A model generated the notes under the pieces. That model saw nothing but the letters and a program-made list of their open reading frames with translations. It was not told the DNA's origin and made no database searches. A DNA stretch of 64,000 nucleotides from Chitinophaga pendula. GTDB taxonomy: Bacteria > Bacteroidota > Bacteroidia > Chitinophagales > Chitinophagaceae. A program made the translations under genes and the position numbers. Of the stretch, positions 1 through 10,182 are shown piece after piece (within the stretch, counting starts at the first letter, position 1; every line of letters starts with the position of its first letter). Where the stretch lies: positions 6,001,501 through 6,065,500 of the forward strand of contig NZ_CP077769.1 in assembly GCF_020386615.1 (NCBI RefSeq), read 5' to 3'.

Positions 1-1233
1 GTAGAAGTGATCAAAGTGCGCTCCCTTATACCCCTTATCAGCCACATACTCCAGCTTATCAGGCGGCAACATGCTCTTACGGTCGTATACATATTGTTTG
101 CCATTCTCCTGTCCGGCTTTCGTCTGTAATAACGGATCATCTTCCGCCTCATATATCTTGTTCTTATACAACGTCACCTTATCCCACTCGACCGTCATAG
201 ACCCTTCACTTCCCACCATACGCAGATAGTTAGTACCGCCCGTACCATCCACAAAGTTCACCCGCAGCGAAAGGTTGAAAGCAGGATGTATGTCCGTCTC
301 CGGATAATCAAACATACCCAGCATGATATCAGGTACCTCACGTCCGTCTTTCCAGTAACGCAACCCACCCGTAGCCATGATCTTGTCCGGCCCGATAGAA
401 CCCGTCACAAAATGAAGGCTCGAAAACAGGTGCACAAAAAGATCGCCGGAAACACCGGTACCATAATCCTTATAATTACGCCAGCGGAAAAAACGTAATG
501 GATCAAAACTACGCTTTGGAGCATTCTTCAGGTAAGCATCCCAATCCACCGTCTTGGTAGATGCATCTGCCGGAATAGGATACTGCCAGGCGCCAAATGG
601 AGACATACGTGCCCAGAAACCTTCTGCGTAGTTGAGCTTACCAATAGCACCTTCTTTCAAAAGCTGCTTCGCCTTCTCATTACCCAGCGAACTCATACCC
701 TGGCTACCCACCTGGTATACGATCTTGCTGTTACGTTGCTGCGCCTCTACTACAGCCGGCCCCTCCGTTACATCATGCACCATCGGCTTCTCACAATACA
801 CGGACTTACCTTTGTTCATCGCCGCCACAGAGATCTCCTTATGCCAGAAATCAGGCGTAGCAATGATCACCGCATCTATGTCCTTACGCTCCAGTATCTC
901 CCGGTAATCCCTGGTTGTATAAATATCATTACCCCATTTTTTCTTTGCATCTGCAAGACGACCATCATACAGGTCACAGGCAGCTACGATCTTCGCACCA
1001 GGTACCGTCATCGCCGTATTGGCATCCGCAGTACCCATCCCCCCTGCACCTATCAGGGCTACCTGGATCTGGTCATTGGGACCGTACTTTTCGTTTGCCC
1101 GTGATAGTGACTGGATGTTTCGCTGCTTGTCTGCTGCTGTAATGATGTTTGGCAGAAGCGTTGCGCCCACCACACCTTTAGCAAGTTTACTGATAAAGCC
1201 CCTGCGGGAGCTTTCATTAGGATTTAATGGCAT
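1..1233 (-). CDS. Gfo/Idh/MocA family oxidoreductase, Tat-exported (partial)
   Basis: NAD(P)-dependent sugar-type dehydrogenase of the Gfo/Idh/MocA family; the C-terminus runs off the left edge, leaving 411 codons. The N-terminus MPLNPNESSRRGFISK carries a twin-arginine motif (SRRGFIS, residues 8-14), so export by Tat is likely. A Rossmann signature (ALIGAGGMGTADA) follows near residue 60, then the family motif CEKPMVHD. The Bacteroidota 'oxidoreductase domain' paralogues usually have this layout and act on periplasmic sugars or polyols. The start is the ATG at 1231-1233. It lies 176 bp downstream of the lipoprotein gene on the same strand, past a terminator-like hairpin, so it is probably a separate unit. 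Substrate unknown. Confidence 0.9.
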   Translation of the reverse strand, partial: MPLNPNESSRRGFISKLAKGVVGATLLPNIITAADKQRNIQSLSRANEKYGPNDQIQVALIGAGGMGTADANTAMTVPGAKIVAACDLYDGRLADAKKKWGNDIYTTRDYREILERKDIDAVIIATPDFWHKEISVAAMNKGKSVYCEKPMVHDVTEGPAVVEAQQRNSKIVYQVGSQGMSSLGNEKAKQLLKEGAIGKLNYAEGFWARMSPFGAWQYPIPADASTKTVDWDAYLKNAPKRSFDPLRFFRWRNYKDYGTGVSGDLFVHLFSSLHFVTGSIGPDKIMATGGLRYWKDGREVPDIMLGMFDYPETDIHPAFNLSLRVNFVDGTGGTNYLRMVGSEGSMTVEWDKVTLYKNKIYEAEDDPLLQTKAGQENGKQYVYDRKSMLPPDKLEYVADKGYKGAHFDHFY

Positions 1234-1348
1234 GCTTTTTCTTTTTTCTATTTAACAGATCATGTTGGAGGATGGTTAATTTAAAATTAATATTCTGAAA
1301 ATCATAATTATTTAGACAAACGGAATATTAACCGGATATAGACAAAAA

Positions 1349-1376
1349 GGCCGCCGCTCAATAAAAGCGACGGCCG
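1349..1376 (-). terminator. Rho-independent terminator of the SusCD-lipoprotein operon
   Basis: On the minus strand a GGCCGTCGCT stem pairs with AGCGGCGGCC around a TTTATTG loop and is followed by five T. It sits about 30 nt past the stop of the 389-residue lipoprotein gene and separates it from the Gfo/Idh gene. Confidence 0.8.
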
Positions 1377-1409
1377 TGTTCATTGTTCTATGTAATCAGC
1401 TATATTGAT

Positions 1410-2579
1410 CTATCGCTTGCCAATGATCGAAATGCCTACCTGCCTCGGCTTTTGCGAAGTAGACGCACTTACACCGGGAGGATTTGTCCACGCCGTTTCA
1501 TACCCCTTGCTCATATCTAGCTTGAGCGTATGGGTCCCTTTCTTCAGCGTCCCGCTCAGCGCCACCATACGTGGAGTCACCTCCGCTCCCTGGCAATAGT
1601 TGCGGGTAGGATAATTCCATAGTTCATAGGTAGACGCAGTCACCGATGGGTTCCGGTTAGCATAATAGCTATTCGGTGTACAGGTCATCCGGGTAGAAAA
1701 GTTATAAGTACTCGCATTGTCAATCGTAAGTACATTCTCCGTAAAGCCACCTTCGTCGTATGTAGAATTGATCCTGATTACCGGATTGGTAATGTCTGCC
1801 TCCAGTACAAAACTTTGCGTAATAGTACTAGTAATCGTTGGCCAGCCGGAAGGACCAGGCATGTTACTATAAATACGTTTTACATAGTTATATAGCCACG
1901 TCGTATTATCCGTACTGCCGTCGCTGTAAAGATCCACATCCATTTTATAGGTAGCCTTGCCATCCGGCGTCGCTGGCTGCCCCATCGTTGATACGATCCA
2001 AACAGTAGAATCCGGATCACGTAACGCACTGGCAAAAGGACTGATATCTATTTCGTAAGGCGTCGGAGATGTATTGGCAGTCACCGGCCCCCATCCTATA
2101 GACAGGTAAGGCAGGATATAAATAGACATCAATACCCGCTTGTCATAATAGATACTCTTCAGGCTCGCAGCGGTAATACTACCTATGGTGTCGGTCGCCT
2201 TCGTCTTCACATAATAGAAATGCCCGAAAGGCTCCGTTTGCGCATACTGTGGATATACTTTTAGCTTCAGTCGCACATTATTACCTAACCCCCGCTTCTC
2301 CGCAGCTGTCAACATATGTGCATACGCGCCTAGGTCATAAGCATCATCGATCATCAAAGTTTTACTGTTAGTATTCGCACTCTGCCCCTTCGGATAGTAA
2401 AGCACCCCCTTCTCCAGACTGACCGTCTGGGCAGTATTCACGGCTTCTGTAGATACTTTCTTTTGAATGGCGGATTCCGCAGCGTCCGTCGTTGCCAGGT
2501 CTTTTCTACAACCTGCTAACAACCCGGCCGCAAGCGCAACGGAAACCATCCAGGATAATAAGGTCTTCTCTTTTTTCAT
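1410..2579 (-). CDS. Surface lipoprotein encoded downstream of SusCD
   Basis: A 389-residue protein with a lipoprotein signal (MKKEKTLLSWMV..., lipobox LAGC with Cys at about residue 24). The rest is rich in Thr, Ser, Tyr and predicted beta strand, with no motif I recognise. It is the third gene after SusC and SusD, with a 95-bp gap and no terminator between, and is followed by a terminator. In SusCD loci this place is usually held by a surface glycan- or peptide-binding lipoprotein or an enzyme that works with the transporter, so a substrate-binding or hydrolytic role is inference. Family assignment is open. Confidence 0.75.
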   Translation of the reverse strand: MKKEKTLLSWMVSVALAAGLLAGCRKDLATTDAAESAIQKKVSTEAVNTAQTVSLEKGVLYYPKGQSANTNSKTLMIDDAYDLGAYAHMLTAAEKRGLGNNVRLKLKVYPQYAQTEPFGHFYYVKTKATDTIGSITAASLKSIYYDKRVLMSIYILPYLSIGWGPVTANTSPTPYEIDISPFASALRDPDSTVWIVSTMGQPATPDGKATYKMDVDLYSDGSTDNTTWLYNYVKRIYSNMPGPSGWPTITSTITQSFVLEADITNPVIRINSTYDEGGFTENVLTIDNASTYNFSTRMTCTPNSYYANRNPSVTASTYELWNYPTRNYCQGAEVTPRMVALSGTLKKGTHTLKLDMSKGYETAWTNPPGVSASTSQKPRQVGISIIGKR

Positions 2580-2674
2580 ACGCTAAGATTTGTGGTTAAT
2601 AATGAAAAAATGAGCATCGTTGTGAGTCCCTCCCTTATATGTGCCTTAGCTAAAGCCTACATGGTAGTCCTCTG

Positions 2675-4267
2675 TTATTTCATCCACCAGATCTTTTTGC
2701 CGATATCATCTCCTCCCATCTTACTGACTTGCGCATTATAATACTCGGTATTATCCAATCGCTCACTGGCAGGATAGTTCAGCCGGCTGAAACTCATATC
2801 CACAGGAGCATCCGTAGGGGTCATACCGCCCGTCCGCCGCAGCAGATAAAAAGCCTCATTAGGCTGCCAGAACAACGACAGCCAGTATTGACGGTAAATG
2901 GCGCGCAACTGCTGATCATCCCCTGTAGGAAACGCCACTTGCGGATGGCGTAAAAAAGCATCCAGTTTGGTAGCATCCGGCGCCACCGGCCGGTTATTCC
3001 ACACTTCCACCTTCGCTACCACCTTATACCAAAAGCTGACAGACTCCCGTATACCTTGCAAATAAGCCTGCCCGGCCTTATTCACATCCTTGCCTACTCC
3101 CATCCCCCGCTGATAAGCTTCTGCCTTCAGAAAGTTCACTTCCGCCGTAGAGATCGCAATGTCTGGCAACGCTTTCACATCCATGATCAGGTCATAATTC
3201 ACGGCGGAGAAATCAGACTTGATCCGGTTGTTACGATCACCGTTATAAGGGTCCCCATTGTCAACAGGCGCTCCCGTACCAGGTGCCTGCGGATAAGGCT
3301 TCCATTGGCCTTGCTTATTCGTCTCGAAAAATACCGGCACCCGTGGATCAAAGATCCCGCTGCCATCAGTCGCATTAGAAGAAGACACACACTTCCAGAT
3401 ATTGGTACCCATCCTTACACCATTACTCCCCGCCGCCGCAAAAGATACCTGTGGCCGGTCCCCGGCCAATCGCAGGAACTGTACATCCTCACCCTCCGCA
3501 GGCAATGGCTGGTTGTTATCCAACACCTCCTTGATGATAGCCCCGCCAGTCGCTGCGTCCTTTTCATATATGCGTGCTGCATACCTTAATCGTAAGGCAT
3601 TGGAAAATTTCTGCCACAGCAACATCTTGTTGCCAAATAATACATCCGCTGCATCCAGCGTATAATAAAGCGAGCCCGATGGCGTACGCGCCGTAGGGTC
3701 CGTCACAATATGATCCGATGCCCACTTCAGATCCGTCAACACCGTTTTGTAAACACCGGTCGCATCGTCAAATGCCGGCCGCAGTACCTGCTGAGTACCC
3801 GTAAAATATGCATAGCCAGCCCTGGTATATGGAATGTCACCAAATACATCTACCGCCTCCAGCGTCTTCATCGCACTGATCACCTTCAACATCGCCTGCA
3901 CATTCACCAGCGATGCCTTATCACCAGCATAATTGTTCAACAGGTCCTCCAGCTTCCGCTGATGCGCCAACATCGTATAATAACTGGTCCAGTTACTGGT
4001 ATTACTGCCTAATATAGGATCTACACCCAGTTTCTTCGACGTTGCCGTCAGCTGACTGTAAGGAAAATAAAGCTCGTTATAAAGTAAGGTCAGGTTCTTG
4101 TGTAGCGTAAAACTCGACTCCGATACCACCTTGTTGAAAAGGCCCGGAATACTAGGCGTCTCCACTTCCTGCGGATTCTTGTTCATCTCCACCAGGTCTT
4201 TATTACAGGAGATCGTCATCGGCAACAACAACGACACGAATAGTATGGATTGTTTGATCTGTTTCAT
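2675..4267 (-). CDS. SusD/RagB-like nutrient-binding outer membrane lipoprotein
   Basis: A 530-residue SusD-family protein, nearest to the SusD-like group 2 (short TPR-type helices). The N-terminus is a lipoprotein signal ending TISC-NKDLVEMNKNPQ; the 'NxNPN/Q' segment after the Cys is typical. Family helices such as LKAEAYQRGMGVG are visible near residue 380. It lies 19 bp after susC, as in most SusCD pairs. The protein forms the lid over the SusC pore on the outer face of the outer membrane and captures the ligand. Ligand unknown; group-2 members often accompany peptide or non-starch ligands. Confidence 0.93.
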   Translation of the reverse strand: MKQIKQSILFVSLLLPMTISCNKDLVEMNKNPQEVETPSIPGLFNKVVSESSFTLHKNLTLLYNELYFPYSQLTATSKKLGVDPILGSNTSNWTSYYTMLAHQRKLEDLLNNYAGDKASLVNVQAMLKVISAMKTLEAVDVFGDIPYTRAGYAYFTGTQQVLRPAFDDATGVYKTVLTDLKWASDHIVTDPTARTPSGSLYYTLDAADVLFGNKMLLWQKFSNALRLRYAARIYEKDAATGGAIIKEVLDNNQPLPAEGEDVQFLRLAGDRPQVSFAAAGSNGVRMGTNIWKCVSSSNATDGSGIFDPRVPVFFETNKQGQWKPYPQAPGTGAPVDNGDPYNGDRNNRIKSDFSAVNYDLIMDVKALPDIAISTAEVNFLKAEAYQRGMGVGKDVNKAGQAYLQGIRESVSFWYKVVAKVEVWNNRPVAPDATKLDAFLRHPQVAFPTGDDQQLRAIYRQYWLSLFWQPNEAFYLLRRTGGMTPTDAPVDMSFSRLNYPASERLDNTEYYNAQVSKMGGDDIGKKIWWMK

Positions 4268-4286
4268 AATAGTTGATGGTTTGATC

Positions 4287-7200
4287 TTACAGTGATAATC
4301 TTACTCCTAGTGCAAAAGAACGCATGTTGGGATAACCGCCCCACTCAAAACCTTGCGCATTGCCCGCACTGATACTACCTTCCGGGTTGATATTATCCGG
4401 GAGGTTCTTGTAGATGTAGAACAAGTCCCTGCCCGTTACATACACACTCAAACCTTGTATCACCTTCCAGCGCTGTACCACTTTAGAAGGCACCTGGTAA
4501 GAAATAGATACCTCCCGCAACTTCACCCAGCTGTTATCAAAAATGGCTGGCTTGTGCAGGAAACCATATTCCTTATTCACCTCCGCACCCGTGACAGGGT
4601 CCTTCTCTTTGATACTCCAGTTACCCCAACCCGAACCGATGTTACCCATATACTTCCAGAGATAATGCACCACCTTGTCATTCACTTTGCCGTCCCGGGT
4701 CACACCGTCCAGTATCACACCCACATTGCGGGTCACCCCGTCGGCATCTGTATATGGCAATCCGCCGCCATTACGCTCTGCCAGCGTAGTCGGGCTCTGC
4801 CCGGAAAACACACCGTAGGCATAAGAACCGGCGAAAATGTCACCACCCCACTTGAAATCTGTCAGTACAGACAACGTAATGCCCCTATAACTGATCGTAT
4901 TCGTCCATCCACCGGTCAGCTTCGGATTGGCATTACCAATAGGTACCTTCTCCGCCGTAGTCAGGTAACGGGTACCATCGTCACTCACTAGCTTCCGGCC
5001 ACTGGCATCATACTGGTAATCATAACCATAAATAGTACCGTACGTATCTCCCTCTTTCACATTGATAGAAGGACCATAACGCCCCCACAGATCACCCAGG
5101 CTCAGGTATTGCACCTTCGGATCTAATGCCACCACCCTCGTTTTGTTGTTCGACAGCCTCAACCCTGAATTCCAGGACACTTCCTTCCGGTCCAGTATCT
5201 TCGCATCAAGGATCACCTCCAGTCCCGTATTCTGCAACACACCAGAGTTGAATAAGAACTGCCCCGCGCCAGAAGACAAAGGCAGGTTACTGGTCAGCAG
5301 CTGGTTATAAGACCGGTTGCGGTAATAAGCCATATCCAGGTTTAACCTTCCATCCAGGAACCCTAATTGTACACCCGCTTCCATCCCGCGGGTCGTCTCA
5401 TTCTTCAAGTTACTGGCAGGCACGATCACCGGCAACGACAACACCAACTGATTAGCAGAAGTACCCACACCGTAAGTAGGTGTTACCTTATAAGGGTCCG
5501 CATCCCTGGCAGCATTCGAATAGGCCAGCCGCAGCTTACCAAAACTGAGCCCTTTCATCCCCTTCAGACTTTCCAGCTCCGTAAATACCCAACTCAAAGT
5601 GGCAGAAGGATACAGATAAGAATTAGCTCCTTTAGGCAAAGTAGAAGCCCAGTCATTACGGGCACTCAACTGCAGGAACAACATATCCCGGTATGACAGA
5701 TCCAGCAATCCCATCAATGAATTCAGCTTCTTGTTGTAAAGCCCATATCCCAGGTTGGTAATATCGGCCAGCTCCAACGCATTCTTGTCTTTTACATTGT
5801 TCAATGCATACACCCACGGCGCACTCCAGTTATTGTTGCCCGTAGAGGCGTTGAAGTTATTGATCTTACGCTGCCAGGTAGAACCGCCTACTGACAGGCG
5901 TACATTAAAGTCCGGCAATATATTCTCCTTATGTGCCGTCACCAGGAACTCATGATTCTGCACAAATAGTTTATTCTCATTGATGCCATATTTCCCATCA
6001 GTGATCCCATTGATGCTGGTAGGCTTATTCTTATACTCCAGCAGGTCAAACTGGCGGTCTATCCCCAAACGGCCCATCACATTCAACCACGAAGTAGCTT
6101 CATAGTTCAGCGTGATAGTACCGAATATCTTATCCCGCCCCAGGAACGTGTTGTTGTTATAAGTATTCCACCAGAAATTACCCGGACTACCCGCCGTACC
6201 GATATAGTCAGCATAGGAAGTATACTTACCCATATTCGGGTAGTTATTGAAGGCATTCTTGCTACCATCCGGATTTTCATAGGTATCGCGCTCTATAGGC
6301 CGCCACTCCCTCGGATAACCATATAAGGACTGATACCCCCAGGAATTAGCATCCGAACCCAGCGTAGGCGAGTTCTTACGGTCGTATCGCAGGTAGTTCA
6401 TCGCCACATCCGCTTTCAGCCGGCTAGATATTTTCAGACTGGCGCCAATATTCACAGACGTCTGGCTGAAGTTACTATTAGGTACCACCGCATCATTATC
6501 CATTCTCCCCAACGACACCCGGAAACTGCCGAAATCTCCGGCATTGCTGAAGGAGACATTATGTTTGATGGTAGTACCCGTCTTAAAGAACAAACTCACA
6601 TTGTCCGGCTGCGGAGAAAAAGACCGTACCTGTCCATCCCACCAGCGTACCGGCGAACCATCCAACCGGGGTCCCCAGGAAAGACCAGAATAATACCAGC
6701 TGAAGTTCTCCCAGGTAGCCCGTTTACCAAGCGAAGTAGCAGTATTGCCATCTCCCGTATGCGACTGCCCCCAGAACTTCGGCAACACATTTTCACCGTC
6801 ACTGTTTTTCAGCAACCGTGGCTCCACATCCCCCCAGGCAGGTCCGCCCATCCCAAATTCATTCTGCACATCGCGAAACATGTTAGCTTTCGTCAGCTTA
6901 AACTCACCGGCATATTCAATACCCAATCCCTTCTTATTACGTCCCTTTTTCGTCGTGATCATGATCACCCCATTGGCACCGCGTGCACCATACAATGCCG
7001 CCGCTGTCGGCCCTTTCAATACATCTATGCTTTCTATATCATTAGGGTCAATGTTATTGATAGCAGATCCCCAGTCCTTACCAGACTCTATACTGTTGGA
7101 TATCCCTCCGTCATTTTCAAACTGCAAACCGTCGATAACGATCAATGGCTCATTATTCCCCTTGATACTCGTATTACCTCGTATAGTGATACGCGTTTTG

Positions 7201-8051
7201 CCTCCCTCTACACCGCCCGGCTGCACAACGTTTACACCCGCCATCTTACCACTCAGCGCATTCACAATGTTAGGAGCCGCTGCCTGTGCAATCTCCACAC
7301 CTGTCACTTTCTCCGTGGAATAGCCTACTTCCTTTTTCTGTCTTTTGATACCTAATGCCGTCACCACCACCTCGTTGATCTTCCTGGTATCTTCCTGCAG
7401 CTGCACGTCAATGGTCTGACGCCCCGATACCCGCTCTTCCTGTTGCAGATAACCGACAAACGAATATATCAGCATCGCATCCCGTGATATATTAGAGAGC
7501 GTATAGTACCCTTCTCCATTGGTCACAGCACCCGCATTGCTGCCTTTCACTTTTACCGTTACCCCTGGCAATGGTTCATTACGGGCCGTAGTAATACGCC
7601 CCTTGATCGTCATATTACCAACACCTGCAGGCACCGTATCTGTTGCCATCAGCGGTGTCAACATAGGTCCCGCCGCAGAGGCAGGCAACTGCTCCGGCTC
7701 CGGCACACTTACCGCAATCGTCTTGTTGACCTGCGTAAACTTTAAATGTACCTGTTGACCAATAGCATCTAATAACTCGGTCAACTTCCTTTTCTGACTG
7801 ACCAATCGTATCCGGCGACCGGTATCAATATCCTCCTTGTTATAGGAAAATTGCATACCCGTCACCACCGTGATCTGCCGGAATGCTTCCAGCACAGATG
7901 CATTCGTAAATCCTAGTGTTAGCGTGGGATTATTACCCTGTTCCCATTGTACCTCATCACCGGCAAATGCTGAACGGTAAGACAATAGCATACAACATAA
8001 AAGCCATAGGTAATAGTGCTTCCTGCATAGTGGAATTAAAGCTGATAACAT
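4287..8051 (-). CDS. SusC/RagA TonB-linked outer membrane transporter with STN domain
   Basis: A 1254-residue TonB-dependent transporter. Layout: signal peptide (cleavage near AFA-GDE), STN (secretin/TonB short N-terminal) domain about residues 50-110, carboxypeptidase-regulatory-like domain about 148-230 (MTIKGRITTARNEPLPGVTV), plug from about 230 (VTALGIKRQKKEVGYS) with the SusC signature near PTAAALYGARGANGVIMITTKKG, then the beta barrel ending in FALGVRLSL. The STN domain means it can signal to the FecR anti-sigma factor encoded just upstream, so ligand uptake and transcription are coupled. Energised by TonB-ExbBD. The start at 8051 precedes a normal signal peptide. Confidence 0.95.
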   Translation of the reverse strand: MLSALIPLCRKHYYLWLLCCMLLSYRSAFAGDEVQWEQGNNPTLTLGFTNASVLEAFRQITVVTGMQFSYNKEDIDTGRRIRLVSQKRKLTELLDAIGQQVHLKFTQVNKTIAVSVPEPEQLPASAAGPMLTPLMATDTVPAGVGNMTIKGRITTARNEPLPGVTVKVKGSNAGAVTNGEGYYTLSNISRDAMLIYSFVGYLQQEERVSGRQTIDVQLQEDTRKINEVVVTALGIKRQKKEVGYSTEKVTGVEIAQAAAPNIVNALSGKMAGVNVVQPGGVEGGKTRITIRGNTSIKGNNEPLIVIDGLQFENDGGISNSIESGKDWGSAINNIDPNDIESIDVLKGPTAAALYGARGANGVIMITTKKGRNKKGLGIEYAGEFKLTKANMFRDVQNEFGMGGPAWGDVEPRLLKNSDGENVLPKFWGQSHTGDGNTATSLGKRATWENFSWYYSGLSWGPRLDGSPVRWWDGQVRSFSPQPDNVSLFFKTGTTIKHNVSFSNAGDFGSFRVSLGRMDNDAVVPNSNFSQTSVNIGASLKISSRLKADVAMNYLRYDRKNSPTLGSDANSWGYQSLYGYPREWRPIERDTYENPDGSKNAFNNYPNMGKYTSYADYIGTAGSPGNFWWNTYNNNTFLGRDKIFGTITLNYEATSWLNVMGRLGIDRQFDLLEYKNKPTSINGITDGKYGINENKLFVQNHEFLVTAHKENILPDFNVRLSVGGSTWQRKINNFNASTGNNNWSAPWVYALNNVKDKNALELADITNLGYGLYNKKLNSLMGLLDLSYRDMLFLQLSARNDWASTLPKGANSYLYPSATLSWVFTELESLKGMKGLSFGKLRLAYSNAARDADPYKVTPTYGVGTSANQLVLSLPVIVPASNLKNETTRGMEAGVQLGFLDGRLNLDMAYYRNRSYNQLLTSNLPLSSGAGQFLFNSGVLQNTGLEVILDAKILDRKEVSWNSGLRLSNNKTRVVALDPKVQYLSLGDLWGRYGPSINVKEGDTYGTIYGYDYQYDASGRKLVSDDGTRYLTTAEKVPIGNANPKLTGGWTNTISYRGITLSVLTDFKWGGDIFAGSYAYGVFSGQSPTTLAERNGGGLPYTDADGVTRNVGVILDGVTRDGKVNDKVVHYLWKYMGNIGSGWGNWSIKEKDPVTGAEVNKEYGFLHKPAIFDNSWVKLREVSISYQVPSKVVQRWKVIQGLSVYVTGRDLFYIYKNLPDNINPEGSISAGNAQGFEWGGYPNMRSFALGVRLSL

Positions 8052-8094
8052 GGACTGATTTTTAATGAGTAATGAAGCGACAGAAATTGTAAGA

Positions 8095-9108
8095 CTAATG
8101 TTTCACTGTTGTTGAAATGTATATAGTACTCCCCTCCTGAAGAATGGTAAAACCGTTGATGATACGTAGCACTTCCAGTACGTGTGACAAAGGCTCGTGC
8201 TCAAATTGGCCGGTAAAATGTTTAATATCATGCAGTGCCGGATCAACATGGATCGTTACGCCATAAAAGGCGGCTAGTTTTTCTGCTACTTCGTTGAAAC
8301 TGGCATCTTTAAAAGTTAACAGCCCCCGCTCCACCGCACGCACACTGAGTGTATCGAAAAGATGCTTACCCGATCCCTTAACAGGATCACCTTGTATATA
8401 TTGTTCCCCCGGTGTAAGGATAAGAGAAGATTGCGCCCCAGGTATACCGGCGACTGCTACTTTACCGGTCATCAGGGATATACGCGTACCCTGTTGGTCA
8501 TTGTAATCTCGCACCATAAAAGAAGTACCCAGTGCGGTCGTAGAAAGTTGGTTAGTAACAACGGTGAAAGGCCGGTCTGGTACAGACGCCACTTCAAAAA
8601 ATGCTTGCCCATCCAGGTTGATGCGGCGATCAGTAGTATTATAATGCGCCGGTACTGTCAACCGGCTGTTAGGATATAAAGTCACCCGGCTCCCGTCCGA
8701 CAGTTGCAACGTCCGCCGGTCATCGGCATCGCTACGGTACACGTGTCCGCTATCCCGTCGTTGCCAGTAATACAACACCATAACTGCCAACCCCGCCAAC
8801 ATAGCAGCAACAGGTACAGCATACCGGCGTAGTACACGCCTCATTCCCAGGCGGGCAGGCGCAACAGGCTGCGCCAACATCAATTGCCTGAGACCCTCCG
8901 CTCTCGCTTCAATAATATCCGCCGGCAACTCACCACTCATCGCATAATAAAGCGTACGGGCAGCCTCCACATCCGGTCGCCGCTCCGGGTAGGCCGCTAA
9001 CCAGGCCTCCCAGTCATGCCCTGATGCAATAACATCTCCCTTACACCAGGCAATAAACGCCGCATCTTCCAGGAAATCTGCTACATCAAATTGAGTATAG
9101 TCCGGCAT
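8095..9108 (-). CDS. FecR family anti-sigma factor
   Basis: A 337-residue inner membrane regulator. The N-terminal cytoplasmic segment (about 1-95) would bind the ECF sigma factor. One membrane segment follows (about 97-115, YAVPVAAMLAGLAVMVLYYW), then the FecR domain (DDRRTLQLSDGSRVTLYPNSRL, about 128-225) and a C-terminal DUF4974-type domain (about 260-330: LLTFKDASFNEVAEKLAAFYGV) which contacts the STN domain of SusC. The gene lies between the sigma gene and susC on the same strand, the standard cis arrangement. Confidence 0.94.
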   Translation of the reverse strand: MPDYTQFDVADFLEDAAFIAWCKGDVIASGHDWEAWLAAYPERRPDVEAARTLYYAMSGELPADIIEARAEGLRQLMLAQPVAPARLGMRRVLRRYAVPVAAMLAGLAVMVLYYWQRRDSGHVYRSDADDRRTLQLSDGSRVTLYPNSRLTVPAHYNTTDRRINLDGQAFFEVASVPDRPFTVVTNQLSTTALGTSFMVRDYNDQQGTRISLMTGKVAVAGIPGAQSSLILTPGEQYIQGDPVKGSGKHLFDTLSVRAVERGLLTFKDASFNEVAEKLAAFYGVTIHVDPALHDIKHFTGQFEHEPLSHVLEVLRIINGFTILQEGSTIYISTTVKH

Positions 9109-9216
9109 AAGCGATTGGGTTGTATCTAATAGTGCAACGATCGCGACAGATTTACCTGTTTACATATAAAATTATTGGGAAATAATTTAGAATATTAAAA
9201 TGAAGCGAAAATACTA

Positions 9217-9783
9217 TTAAATCAGCAACCCTATTAGCAACGCCTTCTTCAATGCATGGATAGCCAACGAAATGTTATTATACACCGTCCGGGTTGATAA
9301 CCGGGTCTTACGCGCGATCTCTTCATAACTCAGCTCATCGAAATACCGTAACCGTATCAGCTCTCGCTGCCGTAAACTCAGGTTATTTACAGCCGCTAAC
9401 AGCTGCCGCCGCTGATCTTCCCGCAACTGCAACTGTATCATATGCTCCTCCACAGATAGCTGAAACGATAGATCCTCGTTTACCTGCTCCTTCAAAAAAA
9501 GATCATGTCGCCTTCGCTGCTCCTGATCCCGGAATATCTTCCGCTTCAGATAGGTCAGCAAATAACCTTTTACATTCCGCACCTCTTTAAGACTGCCGTG
9601 ATGCTCCCACAACTCCATAAATACCTGGTTGATATGGTCCGCCACCAGCGACGCATCGCCCGTAACACGCAGACCGTATTTGTAAAGCTGGTTGTAATAC
9701 TGCTGATAAATGGAAAACAATGCACTCTCTTCGCCCTGTCTCAGGCGTTCCCATTGTTCATCTCCCTCCGGTAAAGCATGCAT
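9217..9783 (-). CDS. ECF RNA polymerase sigma factor (FecI-like)
   Basis: A 188-residue group 4 sigma factor. Region 2 spans about 25-95 (ALFSIYQQYYNQLYKYGLRV..., VFMELWEHHGSLKEVRNVKGYL), and region 4 about 125-182 with the helix-turn-helix LSLRQRELIRLRYFDELSYEEIA. It heads the divergence from the plus-strand astacin gene and precedes fecR and susC, so it should drive transcription of this SusCD locus when FecR is signalled. Confidence 0.94.
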   Translation of the reverse strand: MHALPEGDEQWERLRQGEESALFSIYQQYYNQLYKYGLRVTGDASLVADHINQVFMELWEHHGSLKEVRNVKGYLLTYLKRKIFRDQEQRRRHDLFLKEQVNEDLSFQLSVEEHMIQLQLREDQRRQLLAAVNNLSLRQRELIRLRYFDELSYEEIARKTRLSTRTVYNNISLAIHALKKALLIGLLI

Positions 9784-10182
9784 GCAAACGTGTTTAATAT
9801 ACGCGTCAAGTCACTTCAGACGTAACGTTACAGGTCTTTGGTAGATGTATACTCCTGTTGATATAGATACCTGGTGCTCCTTATTTACCCCTTATTCCTG
9901 GCTGTAGATGATATTAGTACGGTCCACTGTATCTCTAATCTCCTACAAAAAGATTATGATTGATACACCCGGTTACGTTTCTATCATGAAAAGTGAAAAT
10001 CAGATCAGCCCTGAAAATAATATTTTCAGTTTTTTTTATTTCGCTGGGTAAAAAAGCAATAACACTTGTATCTATTATAGTAACACCAAGTAGGAACAAC
10101 TCCACGTGTGAACAATATCTTTTGTTCCTAAAACCCGTGTATAACCAAGATCTGAGCCTTTATCAACGCAAAATCATATCAC
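9784..10182. other. Divergent intergenic region, sigma factor / astacin
   Basis: About 400 bp between divergent genes. No convincing coding sequence; the plus-strand frame from 9993 has no family features. The region must hold promoters for both directions. A loose -7-like TATCTTTTG lies near 10125 ahead of the astacin gene, but its spacing deviates from TAnnTTTG. Confidence 0.4.

Noticed and set aside
6561..7355. Long plus-strand ORFs within the SusC gene
   Set aside because: Shadows of the highly conserved SusC plug region on the minus strand.
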